Source: an uncultured Bacillaceae bacterium
GTDB taxonomy: Bacteria; Bacillota; Bacilli; Caldalkalibacillales; Caldalkalibacillaceae
Direction of reading: 5' to 3'
DNA: 13,349 bases
Assembly (NCBI GenBank): GCA_937967685.1
Contig: CALBTX010000219.1
Location: 1 to 13,349 of the forward strand
Part shown: positions 1-7,454 of the stretch, piece after piece
Position numbering within the stretch: position 1 is the first letter of the stretch
How the letters are laid out: each line of letters opens with the position of its first letter
The notes under the pieces: generated by a model
The model's database searches: none
Told to the model about the DNA's origin: nothing
What the model saw: the letters and a program-made list of their open reading frames with translations, nothing else
Made by a program: the position numbers and the translations under genes

Positions 1-28
1 TGAGTTTAACAAAGAAGGGCTCAATCTA

Positions 29-58
29 TTTACATCCGTGTCTCCGTACATATATTAT
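29..58 (+). promoter_or_regulatory. Candidate sigma-A promoter of the acyl-CoA ligase gene
   Basis: TTTACA at 29-34 and TATTAT at 53-58 are separated by 18 bp and lie about 50 bp upstream of the TTG start at 110. Each box has one mismatch to the vegetative consensus. The whole leader is AT-rich, so other -10-like hexamers are present and the assignment is tentative. No clear CcpA cre site is visible in the leader. Confidence 0.4.
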
Positions 59-109
59 TATGGATATACAGAAATTTATAAATAGTGATATGAAAGGATT
101 GGTTGAGCC

Positions 110-2116
110 TTGGTAAAAATAAAAGAAGGAACTCGACTGTGGGAGCCTTCGGAAGAGATGAAAAGGGATGCCAACCTCACCATGTATATGGATTGGCTGA
201 AGGAACATAACGGGCAAGTCATTCATGATTATCATGAACTGTGGAACTGGTCGGTCACAGATTTGGAAAGTTTTTGGGAATCATTATGGGAATATTTCGA
301 AATCCAATCCTCGCAGCCATATACCTCTGTATTGCAAAGAAAAGGGATGCCCAAGGATCGTTGGTTTGATCAAGCCCGGCTGAATTATACTGAGCATGTT
401 TTTCGCAACATGGAAAATAAACGGAAACATCCAGCCATCATATTTAAAAATGAGCACCAGTCTTTGCAAACCATCACTTGGCAACAATTGCACGAACAGG
501 TCGCACATGTCGCTCAATCTCTGAGGGAAATGGGTGTAGCAAAAGGAGACCGGGTCGTCGCCTACCTGCCTAATATTCCGCAAGCTGTTGTCGCTTTTTT
601 AGCGACGGCGAGTATCGGGGCGATATGGTCAAGCTGTTCGCCGGACTTCGGCACCTCCAGTGTCATTGACCGTTTTAAACAGATTGAACCGAAAGTGCTC
701 ATTGCCGTTGACGGATATGATTATAACGGGAAACGTTTTGATAAAAGAAAAGTGATCCAGGCATTACAAGAACGGCTTCCCACACTTGAACATTTGATTT
801 ATGTTCCTTACGCCTTTGAGGAGATGTCTTCCGCTGAAATGTCAGCGCAGGCTTTGTCGACGAAGACCGAATGCTTGACCTGGTCAGATTTATTCAAGGG
901 ATCGGCCGAAGAAATCCGCTATGAACAAGTTCCGTTTGCGCATCCATTATGGATAGTATATTCCTCAGGCACGACCGGATTGCCCAAACCGATTGTTCAT
1001 GGTCAGGGAGGCATTATTCTCGAGCACTATAAAGTATTGCATCTGCATTGTGATCTGAAACCGGGGGATCGTTTCTTTTGGTCGACAACGACAGGGTGGA
1101 TGATGTGGAATTTTTTGGTGGGCGGTCTATTGGTTGAGGCGACCATCGTCCTTTATGACGGCAGCCCTACCTATCCCCAAGTGGATTCATTGTGGGAACT
1201 GGCTGAAAAAACAGAAGTGACGCTCTTTGGTACCGGTGCCCCTTATTTGACGATGTGCATGAAAGAAAACCTGATCCCCAAGATGAAATATTCGCTGTCT
1301 GCTTTGAAAGCGATCGGTTCAACGGCTTCCCCCTTACCCCCCGAAGGTTTTGGCTGGGTTTATCAAGCGGTCAAAGACGACGTTTGGTTAGCCTCGGTCA
1401 GCGGAGGCACTGATGTCTGCACGACATTTGTGGGCGGTTCTCCGATACTTCCGGTCAATGCGGGGGAAATCCAGTGCCGCTGCTTGGGTGTGAAAGCCGA
1501 AGCTTTCAATGAGGCCGGGATGTCGGTTACGGATGACATCGGCGAATTGGTCATCACGGAACCGATGCCCTCCATGCCGATCTATTTTTGGGATGACCCG
1601 GGAGATAAACGTTACTTAGCCAGTTATTTTGACACTTATCCGGGATGTTGGAGACACGGTGATTGGGTGAAAATCAGTTCACAGGGCAGTGTTGTCATCT
1701 ACGGTCGCTCCGATTCGACGCTGAACAGACAGGGAATACGGATCGGCACGAGCGAACTTTACCGAGCGGTTGAAGATTTGGAAGAAGTTGCTGACAGTCT
1801 CGTATTTGATATTCATCGCAGGCAGCGATCAGAAGTGCTTTTATTCGTTGTTTTGAAACAAGGCGTCACCTTGGATGAATCCTTCAAGCACAAATTGAAA
1901 AATAAAATACGGACCGATTTATCCCCGCGTCATGTCCCGGATCAAATTTTTGAAGTGCCTGATATTCCGAAAACGCTAAACGGCAAAAAAATGGAAGTAC
2001 CCATGAAAAAATTATTCAGCGGCATGAAACAGGAAAAAGCAGTCAACCCGGATTCGATGAGCAATCCTCATGTTTTACAACATTTTATACAGTTGGCCGA
2101 GAAAATAAACGTTTAA
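110..2116 (+). CDS. Acetoacetate--CoA ligase (acetoacetyl-CoA synthetase family)
   Basis: This 668-residue cytoplasmic adenylate-forming enzyme should activate a short acyl acid, most likely acetoacetate, to its CoA thioester with ATP. The N-terminal cap carries the LWEPS and LNYTEH signatures. The AMP-binding P-loop YSSGTTGLPKP is at about residues 284-294, followed by TTTGWMMWN (326-334), GGTD (432-435), HGDW (516-519), GRSDSTLNRQGIRIGTSE (532-549) and the C-terminal KTLNGKK that carries the catalytic lysine. Length is normal for acetoacetyl-CoA synthetases, and the opening segment fits them better than plain acetyl-CoA synthetases, but substrate choice is inferred from family resemblance. 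The start is TTG, with AAAGGA at 93-98 about 11 bases upstream. The gene looks monocistronic; no clear terminator follows it before the next gene. It probably links ketone-body or polyhydroxybutyrate-type carbon to acetoacetyl-CoA. Confidence 0.88.
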   Translation: MVKIKEGTRLWEPSEEMKRDANLTMYMDWLKEHNGQVIHDYHELWNWSVTDLESFWESLWEYFEIQSSQPYTSVLQRKGMPKDRWFDQARLNYTEHVFRNMENKRKHPAIIFKNEHQSLQTITWQQLHEQVAHVAQSLREMGVAKGDRVVAYLPNIPQAVVAFLATASIGAIWSSCSPDFGTSSVIDRFKQIEPKVLIAVDGYDYNGKRFDKRKVIQALQERLPTLEHLIYVPYAFEEMSSAEMSAQALSTKTECLTWSDLFKGSAEEIRYEQVPFAHPLWIVYSSGTTGLPKPIVHGQGGIILEHYKVLHLHCDLKPGDRFFWSTTTGWMMWNFLVGGLLVEATIVLYDGSPTYPQVDSLWELAEKTEVTLFGTGAPYLTMCMKENLIPKMKYSLSALKAIGSTASPLPPEGFGWVYQAVKDDVWLASVSGGTDVCTTFVGGSPILPVNAGEIQCRCLGVKAEAFNEAGMSVTDDIGELVITEPMPSMPIYFWDDPGDKRYLASYFDTYPGCWRHGDWVKISSQGSVVIYGRSDSTLNRQGIRIGTSELYRAVEDLEEVADSLVFDIHRRQRSEVLLFVVLKQGVTLDESFKHKLKNKIRTDLSPRHVPDQIFEVPDIPKTLNGKKMEVPMKKLFSGMKQEKAVNPDSMSNPHVLQHFIQLAEKINV

Positions 2117-2155
2117 GCGGATCACAAGATACACCACTGTTGCCACTCTTTTCTT

Positions 2156-2186
2156 CCCATGTTTTTGAGGCTGGTGCGTCATACTA
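2156..2186 (+). promoter_or_regulatory. Weak candidate sigma-G-like promoter before the DUF4190-like gene
   Basis: CATACTA at 2180-2186 is a perfect match to the forespore sigma-G -10 consensus. The hexamer 18 bp upstream, CCCATG (2156-2161), keeps only the ATR part of the -35 element. If used, the leader before the ATG at 2262 would be about 70 bases. The poor -35 box makes this uncertain. Confidence 0.3.
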
Positions 2187-2261
2187 TGGCTACACCACCC
2201 TTACCTTCATCCCTTTCACATGTGGCTGTCAAGATTTGAAGTCAGGAAATGAGGGATTCAA

Positions 2262-3020
2262 ATGACGGAAGAAAATCGAGTGGACAGAAAGACGGTGTTT
2301 CAAGGCTCCGATCTTGTCGGTGACGAGGAGAACCAATCCTTGGATCTGCCTCAAGATGAAGCGGTCAATCAAGATCAAGCTCCTATCGATGAGAACGCCA
2401 TCGAGAGCGGTGTGAATGAGATGGACGATTTGAAGGGAATATCCCCCGTTCAATCGGCCGTAGACACAACGCAAGAACATGAAGACGAGTCAGTGAATGT
2501 TGATCAAGATGTGACCGATCCCCGACCGCAAGAGCGTTCAGATGAATATGGCCCGATCGATGCCGTGACGAGAACGCTAACTGGCCGGGACGATCAGCTG
2601 CGTCATGATCAGCTGGAAGGCGATCTTGATTTTGAAGGCTATGAAACAGTGGAAGATGAAATTCCCTGGATAGCCGATCCTGCGGAGGTTGAAGAGCCAA
2701 AGGAAAATGACTACAGGGAAGAAACGGCAGCTGAAGTCAGTCCCTCCGCTGTGGAAAGGGACACCGCCGACGCTGACCGAACGGATAATGTGGAAGAGGT
2801 GGAGGATGCGGAAGCAGGCGGCACAGCCTTAGGGTGGACTGGATTAGTTCTCTCCATTCTGTCACTGTTCTTCCTGCCTGTTCTGATGGCAACAGCCGGT
2901 ATTGTCACAGGGTATTTAGCTTATCGTGGTGGTGCGAGAAGCTTGGGATTGTGGGCCATCGGTGTCGGAGTATTCTCCCTTTTAATGAGTCTGTTTTTTA
3001 TTCCGATCACGGTGCGATAA
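2262..3020 (+). CDS. Acidic protein with C-terminal DUF4190-like membrane domain
   Basis: This 252-residue protein has two contrasting parts. Residues 1-186 are hydrophilic and strongly acidic, rich in Asp and Glu with few hydrophobic stretches, and are probably largely disordered. Residues 188-220 and 226-250 form two hydrophobic segments joined by the short loop AYRGGARSLG, a pattern seen in DUF4190-type small membrane domains (GWTGLVLSILSL, then GLWAIGVGVFSLL). There is no N-terminal signal peptide, so a C-terminal membrane hairpin with a cytoplasmic acidic tail is the likely topology. The ATG has a GAGGG ribosome binding site at 2251-2255. The gene stands alone, with its own strong terminator at 3027-3061. 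The function is unknown. A perfect sigma-G-type -10 box upstream hints at sporulation but is not proof. Confidence 0.75.
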   Translation: MTEENRVDRKTVFQGSDLVGDEENQSLDLPQDEAVNQDQAPIDENAIESGVNEMDDLKGISPVQSAVDTTQEHEDESVNVDQDVTDPRPQERSDEYGPIDAVTRTLTGRDDQLRHDQLEGDLDFEGYETVEDEIPWIADPAEVEEPKENDYREETAAEVSPSAVERDTADADRTDNVEEVEDAEAGGTALGWTGLVLSILSLFFLPVLMATAGIVTGYLAYRGGARSLGLWAIGVGVFSLLMSLFFIPITVR

Positions 3021-3026
3021 CTGTTT

Positions 3027-3061
3027 ACTCCTTGTCCCGCTACGGGGCAGGGAGTTTTTTT
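3027..3061 (+). terminator. Rho-independent terminator after the DUF4190-like gene
   Basis: The arm at 3027-3039 (ACTCCTTGTCCCG) pairs with 3043-3055 around the loop CTA, with two G-U pairs, and is followed by a run of seven T residues (3055-3061). This separates the gene from the iscS-thiI operon. Confidence 0.9.
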
Positions 3062-3089
3062 GAAATGCCGGCAAAAACTGTGGTAATAT
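3060..3089 (+). promoter_or_regulatory. Candidate sigma-A promoter of the iscS-thiI operon
   Basis: TTGAAA at 3060-3065 and TAATAT at 3084-3089 are separated by 18 bp. A TG dinucleotide at 3081-3082 makes an extended -10. It sits directly after the upstream terminator's T-run and 57 bases before the iscS ATG, as expected for the operon's own vegetative promoter. Confidence 0.55.
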
Positions 3090-3146
3090 AGCTGATGATA
3101 AACGCAGCTCGATCAAGTCTTGTCAGTCATAAAGGATGTGGGACAG

Positions 3147-4304
3147 ATGCATGTATATTTTGATAACAGTGCCACGACTCAGCCTGCTCCTGAAGTCGTC
3201 GAATCGGTCAATGAAGTGCTATCCAAATATTACGGCAATCCTTCCTCAATTCATGGCCTGGGTGTGCAGGCAGAAAAACTTCTCAGACGTTCAACGGAAC
3301 TGATCAGCGAGCAGCTGGGCATTGAAGAAAATGAACTTGTTTTTACTTCCGGGGGGACGGAAAGCAATAATTTGGCCATTAAGGGCATTGCTTTTGCTTA
3401 TCAAGCCCGTGGCCGTCATTTGATGACTTCCGCTGTCGAGCATTCTTCGGTGTACGAAGTTTGCCGAACGTTAGAGAAACATTTCAATTTTGAAGTCACT
3501 TATTTACCGGTTGACAGACAGGGCAGGGTGTCTGCTGAGGACGTGAAAAAGGCGATGAGAGAAGATACGATCCTTGTCAGCATCATGCATGTCAATAACG
3601 AGCTCGGCAGTATACAGCCGGTGGAAGAAATCGGCCAAATCGTCCGCCGGTTTCCGAAAGCCTTTTTCCATGTCGATGATGTTCAGGGCATTGGCAAAGT
3701 GCCCTTATCCATTCGGCAGGCACATATTGATTTGTTAAGTCTTTCCGGACATAAAATACATGCTCCGAAAGGAATCGGTGTTCTGTTCGTGCGTAAAGGG
3801 ATTGAGCTGTATCCGCTTCTGCATGGCGGATCACAGCAAAACGCCATGCGTTCGGGCACCGAAAATGTAGCCGGCATCGTTGCTGTGGCCAAAGCCATAC
3901 GCCTGGTCAAGGAAAAAGAAAAACAGCACGCCGAACATTTTTTTCAGCTAAAACAAAGAATGGTTCAAAATTTGGAGAAGCTTGACGAAGTCAAGGTTAA
4001 TTCGCCGCTGGACCGTCGCAGCTTTGCCCCGCATATCGTCAACGTTTCCTTTCCGGGGATCAAGCCGGAAGTTCTTGTCCATGCATTGGAAGAAAAAGGC
4101 ATTTTTGTCTCAACCAAATCGGCTTGCTCTTCAAAAATTGAACAGCCCAGTCGCATCTTGCAAGCTGCGGGCATGGCCAGAGAGCAAGCGAATTCGGCCA
4201 TTCGAATCAGTTTTTCAATGTATAACACGCTTGAGGAAGTCGATTATGTTTCGGAAGCTTTAGCAGAAATACTCCCTTATTACCAGAAAGTGATGAAGGT
4301 GTGA
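3147..4304 (+). CDS. iscS: Cysteine desulfurase (IscS/NifS family, NifZ-like partner of ThiI)
   Basis: This 385-residue PLP-dependent enzyme takes sulfur from cysteine as an enzyme persulfide and leaves alanine. Visible landmarks are YFDNSATT near the N-terminus, TSGGTESNN (68-75), EHSS (98-101), HVDDVQGIG (175-183), the PLP lysine in SGHK (K203), RSGTEN (235-240) and the sulfur-accepting cysteine in SACSS (C327). The ATG at 3147 is preferred because AAAGGA lies 10 bases upstream; a TTG at 3120 in the same frame would add nine residues not expected in the family. It is followed after five bases by thiI, so the two are co-transcribed and probably translationally coupled. In B. subtilis the equivalent NifZ feeds sulfur specifically to ThiI for 4-thiouridine in tRNA, and the same role is inferred here rather than general Fe-S assembly, since no iscU, sufB or scaffold gene is nearby. 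Confidence 0.93.
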   Translation: MHVYFDNSATTQPAPEVVESVNEVLSKYYGNPSSIHGLGVQAEKLLRRSTELISEQLGIEENELVFTSGGTESNNLAIKGIAFAYQARGRHLMTSAVEHSSVYEVCRTLEKHFNFEVTYLPVDRQGRVSAEDVKKAMREDTILVSIMHVNNELGSIQPVEEIGQIVRRFPKAFFHVDDVQGIGKVPLSIRQAHIDLLSLSGHKIHAPKGIGVLFVRKGIELYPLLHGGSQQNAMRSGTENVAGIVAVAKAIRLVKEKEKQHAEHFFQLKQRMVQNLEKLDEVKVNSPLDRRSFAPHIVNVSFPGIKPEVLVHALEEKGIFVSTKSACSSKIEQPSRILQAAGMAREQANSAIRISFSMYNTLEEVDYVSEALAEILPYYQKVMKV

Positions 4305-4309
4305 GTGGT

Positions 4310-5545
4310 ATGGCCAGTCGGAATCTGCCGTACGAATTTATTTTAATTCGTTACGGTGAATTAACGTTAAAAGGTAAAAACCGCAAAAAATTTGAAAATA
4401 TTCTTCATGAACATGTGCTTGCCCAGCTCAAAGATTTAAACGTAAAAGTAAGTAAAACGCATGGCAGAATGTACGTTTATTTAAATGGTGAATCCGTCGA
4501 TGTCGTCACCGAGCGGTTAAGCCGTATTTTCGGCATTTCGTCCTTCAGTCCGGCCATCAAATCCGGACTTAGGCTTGATGAAATCAAAGACAATGCGCTT
4601 AAAGCGGTAAAAGCAGTGGATCCCCCACCCTCAACGTTTAAGGTTAATGTCAAAAGAAAAAACAAATCGTTTCCATATGCATCCTTGGAAATGAACCATC
4701 ACCTCGGCGCACACATTTTGCGAAACACAAAAAACCTTCGAGTGGATGTCCATGCCCCGGACGTTGAGGTTTTCGTCGAGATTGGAGAGCGGGCGGCATA
4801 TGTCATGTGTGAAAAAATTCCCGGTCTCGGCGGATTGCCCGTGGGAAGCAGCGGCAAAGTGATGTTAATGCTCTCAGGAGGGATTGACAGTCCGGTAGCG
4901 GGTTATCTGGCTTTGAAACGGGGACTGCGTTTTGAAGCGGTGCATTTTCACAGTTTCCCGTTCACGAGTGAACGGGCCAAACAGAAAGTGATCGATCTGA
5001 CCAAACAGTTAGCGGTTTATGCCGGACATTTGAAGCTGCACATTGTCCCTTTCACCCGCATCCAAACAGAAATCCAGAAGGTCATCCCTGAAGAATACAG
5101 CATTACGATCATGAGGCGACTCATGCTGCGCATTACCGAAGGGTTGGCGCTCAAAAATCAAGCTTTGGGGGTTGTCACGGGAGAAAGCCTCGGACAAGTG
5201 GCCAGCCAGACATTACATAGTATGCATACCATTAATGCAGTGACCAATTTCCCTGTTCTTCGGCCGCTGATCTCCATGGACAAAATTGAAATTATTAACT
5301 TGTCCAAAAAAATCGGCACTTATGACACATCAATCCTGCCTTACGAAGATTGCTGTACCGTGTTTCAGCCTAAATCCCCCAAAACGATGCCCACAAAGGA
5401 AGCGACCGCTCGACTGGAAGAACGTTTGGCGGTCGATGAACTGGTGGACGATGCCATTCGCCGGACCGAGACGGACATTTATGCTTCCCGTTATGCTTCC
5501 CGTCAAGAGGAAGATCAAACGAATGAATTGGACGCCTTGTTTTAA
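4310..5545 (+). CDS. thiI: tRNA 4-thiouridine synthase ThiI (short form without rhodanese domain)
   Basis: This 411-residue enzyme adenylates uridine 8 of tRNA and exchanges it for sulfur; the family is also linked to thiamine thiazole synthesis. It begins with ILIRYGELTLKGKNRKKFE, then a THUMP RNA-binding region (about 60-167), the PP-loop SGGIDS (189-194) and the conserved FHSFPFTSERAKQKV segment. Two adjacent cysteines (348-349, YEDCCTVF) lie near the C-terminus. The rhodanese domain that enterobacterial ThiI carries is absent, as is usual in Bacillus, so sulfur must come directly from the desulfurase encoded just upstream. The ATG at 4310 is chosen because AAGGTG ends about eight bases before it; a GTG at 4301 would overlap the iscS stop and add only three residues. 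The C-terminal tail holds a perfect 12-bp tandem duplication (5480-5503) giving YASRYASR. A strong terminator follows. Confidence 0.95.
   Translation: MASRNLPYEFILIRYGELTLKGKNRKKFENILHEHVLAQLKDLNVKVSKTHGRMYVYLNGESVDVVTERLSRIFGISSFSPAIKSGLRLDEIKDNALKAVKAVDPPPSTFKVNVKRKNKSFPYASLEMNHHLGAHILRNTKNLRVDVHAPDVEVFVEIGERAAYVMCEKIPGLGGLPVGSSGKVMLMLSGGIDSPVAGYLALKRGLRFEAVHFHSFPFTSERAKQKVIDLTKQLAVYAGHLKLHIVPFTRIQTEIQKVIPEEYSITIMRRLMLRITEGLALKNQALGVVTGESLGQVASQTLHSMHTINAVTNFPVLRPLISMDKIEIINLSKKIGTYDTSILPYEDCCTVFQPKSPKTMPTKEATARLEERLAVDELVDDAIRRTETDIYASRYASRQEEDQTNELDALF
5480..5503 (+). repeat. Perfect 12-bp tandem duplication inside thiI
   Basis: The 12-mer TATGCTTCCCGT occurs twice back to back (5480-5491 and 5492-5503), in frame, encoding Tyr-Ala-Ser-Arg twice in the charged C-terminal tail of ThiI. 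The identity at every base, including wobble positions, suggests a recent slippage event that does not disturb the catalytic domain. Confidence 0.9.
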
Positions 5546-5563
5546 AATCATATAACATCCATT

Positions 5564-5589
5564 AAAACCCTTGGATCAAGGGTTTTTTT
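5564..5589 (+). terminator. Rho-independent terminator of the iscS-thiI operon
   Basis: AAAACCCTTG (5564-5573) pairs perfectly with CAAGGGTTTT (5577-5586) around a GAT loop, with seven T residues at 5583-5589. The A-run on the 5' side could also let it work in the opposite direction. Confidence 0.93.
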
Positions 5590-5614
5590 GGTGCAGTCAT
5601 TCACTTTGGCCGGC

Positions 5615-5645
5615 TGGATAAACTGGGGATGAAGTTCACATAATA
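5615..5645 (+). promoter_or_regulatory. Candidate sigma-G promoter of the YkoP/GT28 pair
   Basis: TGGATA (5615-5620), an 18-bp spacer and CATAATA (5639-5645) resemble the forespore sigma-G pattern (TGnATA and CATnnTA). It lies just after the thiI terminator and about 45 bases before the ATG at 5691, the right place for a promoter of the following two genes. The same architecture with the same spacer precedes the SASP gene further down. Confidence 0.5.
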
Positions 5646-5690
5646 ATTTCAGTTGAAGCTAAGGTGGTGGTCCGAAGGGGGAGTGAATGG

Positions 5691-6269
5691 ATGAAGAAAA
5701 TCATTTTGTGTTTGTGGGGATTATGGGATTGGCTGTATTTTCATTGCAATCGGATGGAATACGTTTCCAAAGGGGATAATATTTTCCGTGTCGTTCGCAA
5801 AACATATAAAGGGCCGCCGTTGATCACGAACAGCGGGCAGTGGATCTGCCCAGGAGATGAAATTATAAAAATCCATTTATATAATTATCAGCTGGCCAAA
5901 GAAATATTGAATTTTTCGTCTGATGTCGCTTACGTTCTTTATTTAAGAAAAGGGATACAACGATCCATGCAAGGGTTGAGCGCCTATATCATCGATTTGC
6001 CGGATTACGAGCGAATCAAAGCCATCATGGGCACTTCAATGTTAAATCGGGGAGCAGAGCGTTTCGGGTTTTATAAGCACGGGGTTGAAGACACATGGTA
6101 TTATCGGCTCAAAGCTTATTTATACAAATTCATTTACATGCTCATTCACCCCCAAGGGTTGCGTTATTTAAAACAACATGGCTCCAAGTTGGAAATTCAG
6201 CATTTGGTCATCACTGTGCAAGAATTACTGCAACGTTACGCCCATGAATCAGGCAAGCCCTCCTCATAA
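5691..6269 (+). CDS. YkoP-domain protein (small, function unknown)
   Basis: This 192-residue protein resembles the YkoP domain, known as the stand-alone B. subtilis YkoP and as a C-terminal module of some Bacillales polysaccharide deacetylases. The recognisable core is the segment around GDEIIKIHLYNYQLAKE (residues 54-70 or so), preceded by VVRKTYKGPPL, and the later FGF-x-K-x-GVE region. The start WDWLYFHCNRMEY has a mildly hydrophobic lead-in (MKKIILCLWGLWDWLYF) that might touch the membrane but is not a clear signal peptide. ATG at 5691 is preferred because AAGGGGG ends nine bases before it; a GTG at 5664 would give a nine-residue extension with a weaker site. The gene lies 29 bases before a GT28 glycosyltransferase, echoing the ykoN/ykoP association in B. 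subtilis, so a shared glycolipid or envelope-sugar task is inferred. The biochemical role is unknown. Confidence 0.75.
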   Translation: MKKIILCLWGLWDWLYFHCNRMEYVSKGDNIFRVVRKTYKGPPLITNSGQWICPGDEIIKIHLYNYQLAKEILNFSSDVAYVLYLRKGIQRSMQGLSAYIIDLPDYERIKAIMGTSMLNRGAERFGFYKHGVEDTWYYRLKAYLYKFIYMLIHPQGLRYLKQHGSKLEIQHLVITVQELLQRYAHESGKPSS

Positions 6270-6298
6270 CTTGCAAACTGAAGGCGGCTGAAAGTGCC

Positions 6299-7417
6299 AT
6301 GAAAGTTGTCATTGTCACCGAAAACAAAGTCGGCGATGGACATTACAAAGCGGCTAAAGCTTTGGAACAAGCTTTCCAAACTTGGTGTGGACAAGAGGTT
6401 GAGACGAAGATGATTGGTGGATTGCGTGCCATTCATCCTGTGCTGGAATGGTTCGTGGTCCACATTTATTTATCGACCATCAAACTGTTTCCTGCCGTTT
6501 GGGGCTTGACTTACAAACAGTCCAGACATGTTCCTCTCATACAAAAAGTCGGCTTTGCTCTCAAACTCATCTCCTGGTTGGAAAAAGAACGCCCCGATCT
6601 TATTTTGTGTACACACCCCGCCTGTGTACCGGCGTTCAGCTATCTGAAAAAGCACGGCAAACATACTTTTGATTTAGGAGTCGTTTTTACGGACTTCGGA
6701 TTTCATCCGTTTGCCGTTTCCCAATATGTGGATTATTATTTTGTGGCTCACGAAGGACAAAAACAGCAACTGATGAACCAATACGCCATTGATGCAGGCA
6801 CCATTTACAATTTTGGCATCCCGCTGGGCCGGGAGTATCGTGCATCTCCCAAGGAAGCGTACATTGAAACGCGAAAATGCGTCATGGAAGATAAAAGATC
6901 AGCTCAACGTAAACGGCAGGTGTTGCTGATGGGGGGCGGACACGGCTTGGGCCCCATTGAACACATTTTACACGTTTTCAGCGTACATTCTTCTTATGAT
7001 TTGACCGTCATTTGCGGCAAAAATGTGAAATTATACCGACGCCTAATGCAGCAGGACTTTAAACATGTACGTGTCTTAGGTTATGTACAGAACATGAAAA
7101 AATGGATCGAAAGAGCGGATGTCGTCATTTCCAAACCGGGAGGATTAACGATCGCGGAAACCCTGGCCTGCGGAAAGCCTCTGATCCTCATTGAACCGAT
7201 CCCGGGTCAGGAAGAGTGGAATTGTCAGTTTGTCCAAAACCATCGACTGGGACTTTATGTTGAACATCTCACTGACCTGCCGGACGTTTTATCGGCAATG
7301 GCGGTCCGGCCGGAGCGATGGATTGACAACAGGCAGCGCTTGAAAGTCCAAAAACGGTTTAGAACATCAGCCGAAAACATTGTGCGGACGATTATGAGTT
7401 ATTCCAAATGCAATTGA
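6299..7417 (+). CDS. GT28 family glycosyltransferase (YkoN/UgtP/MGDG synthase-like)
   Basis: This 372-residue enzyme has the two-domain GT-B layout of the MurG/UgtP/monogalactosyldiacylglycerol-synthase group. The N-terminal acceptor domain starts with VVIVTENKVGDGHYKAAKAL, containing the GxGHxxAA loop (12-19), and includes TDFGFHP (131-137). The C-terminal nucleotide-sugar domain carries GGGHGLG (212-218), SKPGGLTIAETLACGKP (278-294) and EPIPGQEEWN (299-308). Members transfer a sugar from UDP-sugar to a lipid such as diacylglycerol at the inner face of the membrane. The acceptor here cannot be read from sequence; it is nearer to YkoN-type proteins than to MurG, because MurG's surroundings are absent and the partner is a YkoP-domain gene. 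The ribosome binding site is weak (AAGGCGG at 6281-6287). The stop codon lies inside a 10-bp inverted repeat, and the SASP gene follows with its own promoter. Confidence 0.88.
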   Translation: MKVVIVTENKVGDGHYKAAKALEQAFQTWCGQEVETKMIGGLRAIHPVLEWFVVHIYLSTIKLFPAVWGLTYKQSRHVPLIQKVGFALKLISWLEKERPDLILCTHPACVPAFSYLKKHGKHTFDLGVVFTDFGFHPFAVSQYVDYYFVAHEGQKQQLMNQYAIDAGTIYNFGIPLGREYRASPKEAYIETRKCVMEDKRSAQRKRQVLLMGGGHGLGPIEHILHVFSVHSSYDLTVICGKNVKLYRRLMQQDFKHVRVLGYVQNMKKWIERADVVISKPGGLTIAETLACGKPLILIEPIPGQEEWNCQFVQNHRLGLYVEHLTDLPDVLSAMAVRPERWIDNRQRLKVQKRFRTSAENIVRTIMSYSKCN

Positions 7418-7443
7418 TATCAATGATTTTTCCATCAATTGCA
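7409..7443 (+). repeat. 10-bp perfect inverted repeat spanning the glycosyltransferase stop codon
   Basis: TGCAATTGAT (7409-7418) is repeated in inverted orientation as ATCAATTGCA (7434-7443), with a 15-base loop. The left arm includes the TGA stop of the glycosyltransferase. There is no T-run after it, so it is not a standard terminator. It ends 11 bases before the sspA -35 box, where an operator or an mRNA 3' end structure would fit. Confidence 0.7.
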
Positions 7444-7454
7444 CATGAAATGGA

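Noticed and set aside
2106..2115. TAAACGTTTA palindrome, resembling part of a CcpA cre site
   Set aside because: It sits at the stop codon of the ligase gene and lacks the outer TG and CA bases of the cre consensus; more likely incidental.
2117..2261. Terminator or small gene between the ligase and DUF4190-like genes
   Set aside because: Only short GGTG/CACC complementarity without a T-run is visible, and no plausible small ORF with a ribosome binding site.
2834..3091. 85-codon + strand frame running through the terminator after the DUF4190-like gene
   Set aside because: It overlaps a supported gene and reads through a terminator hairpin, and the protein has no coherent pattern.
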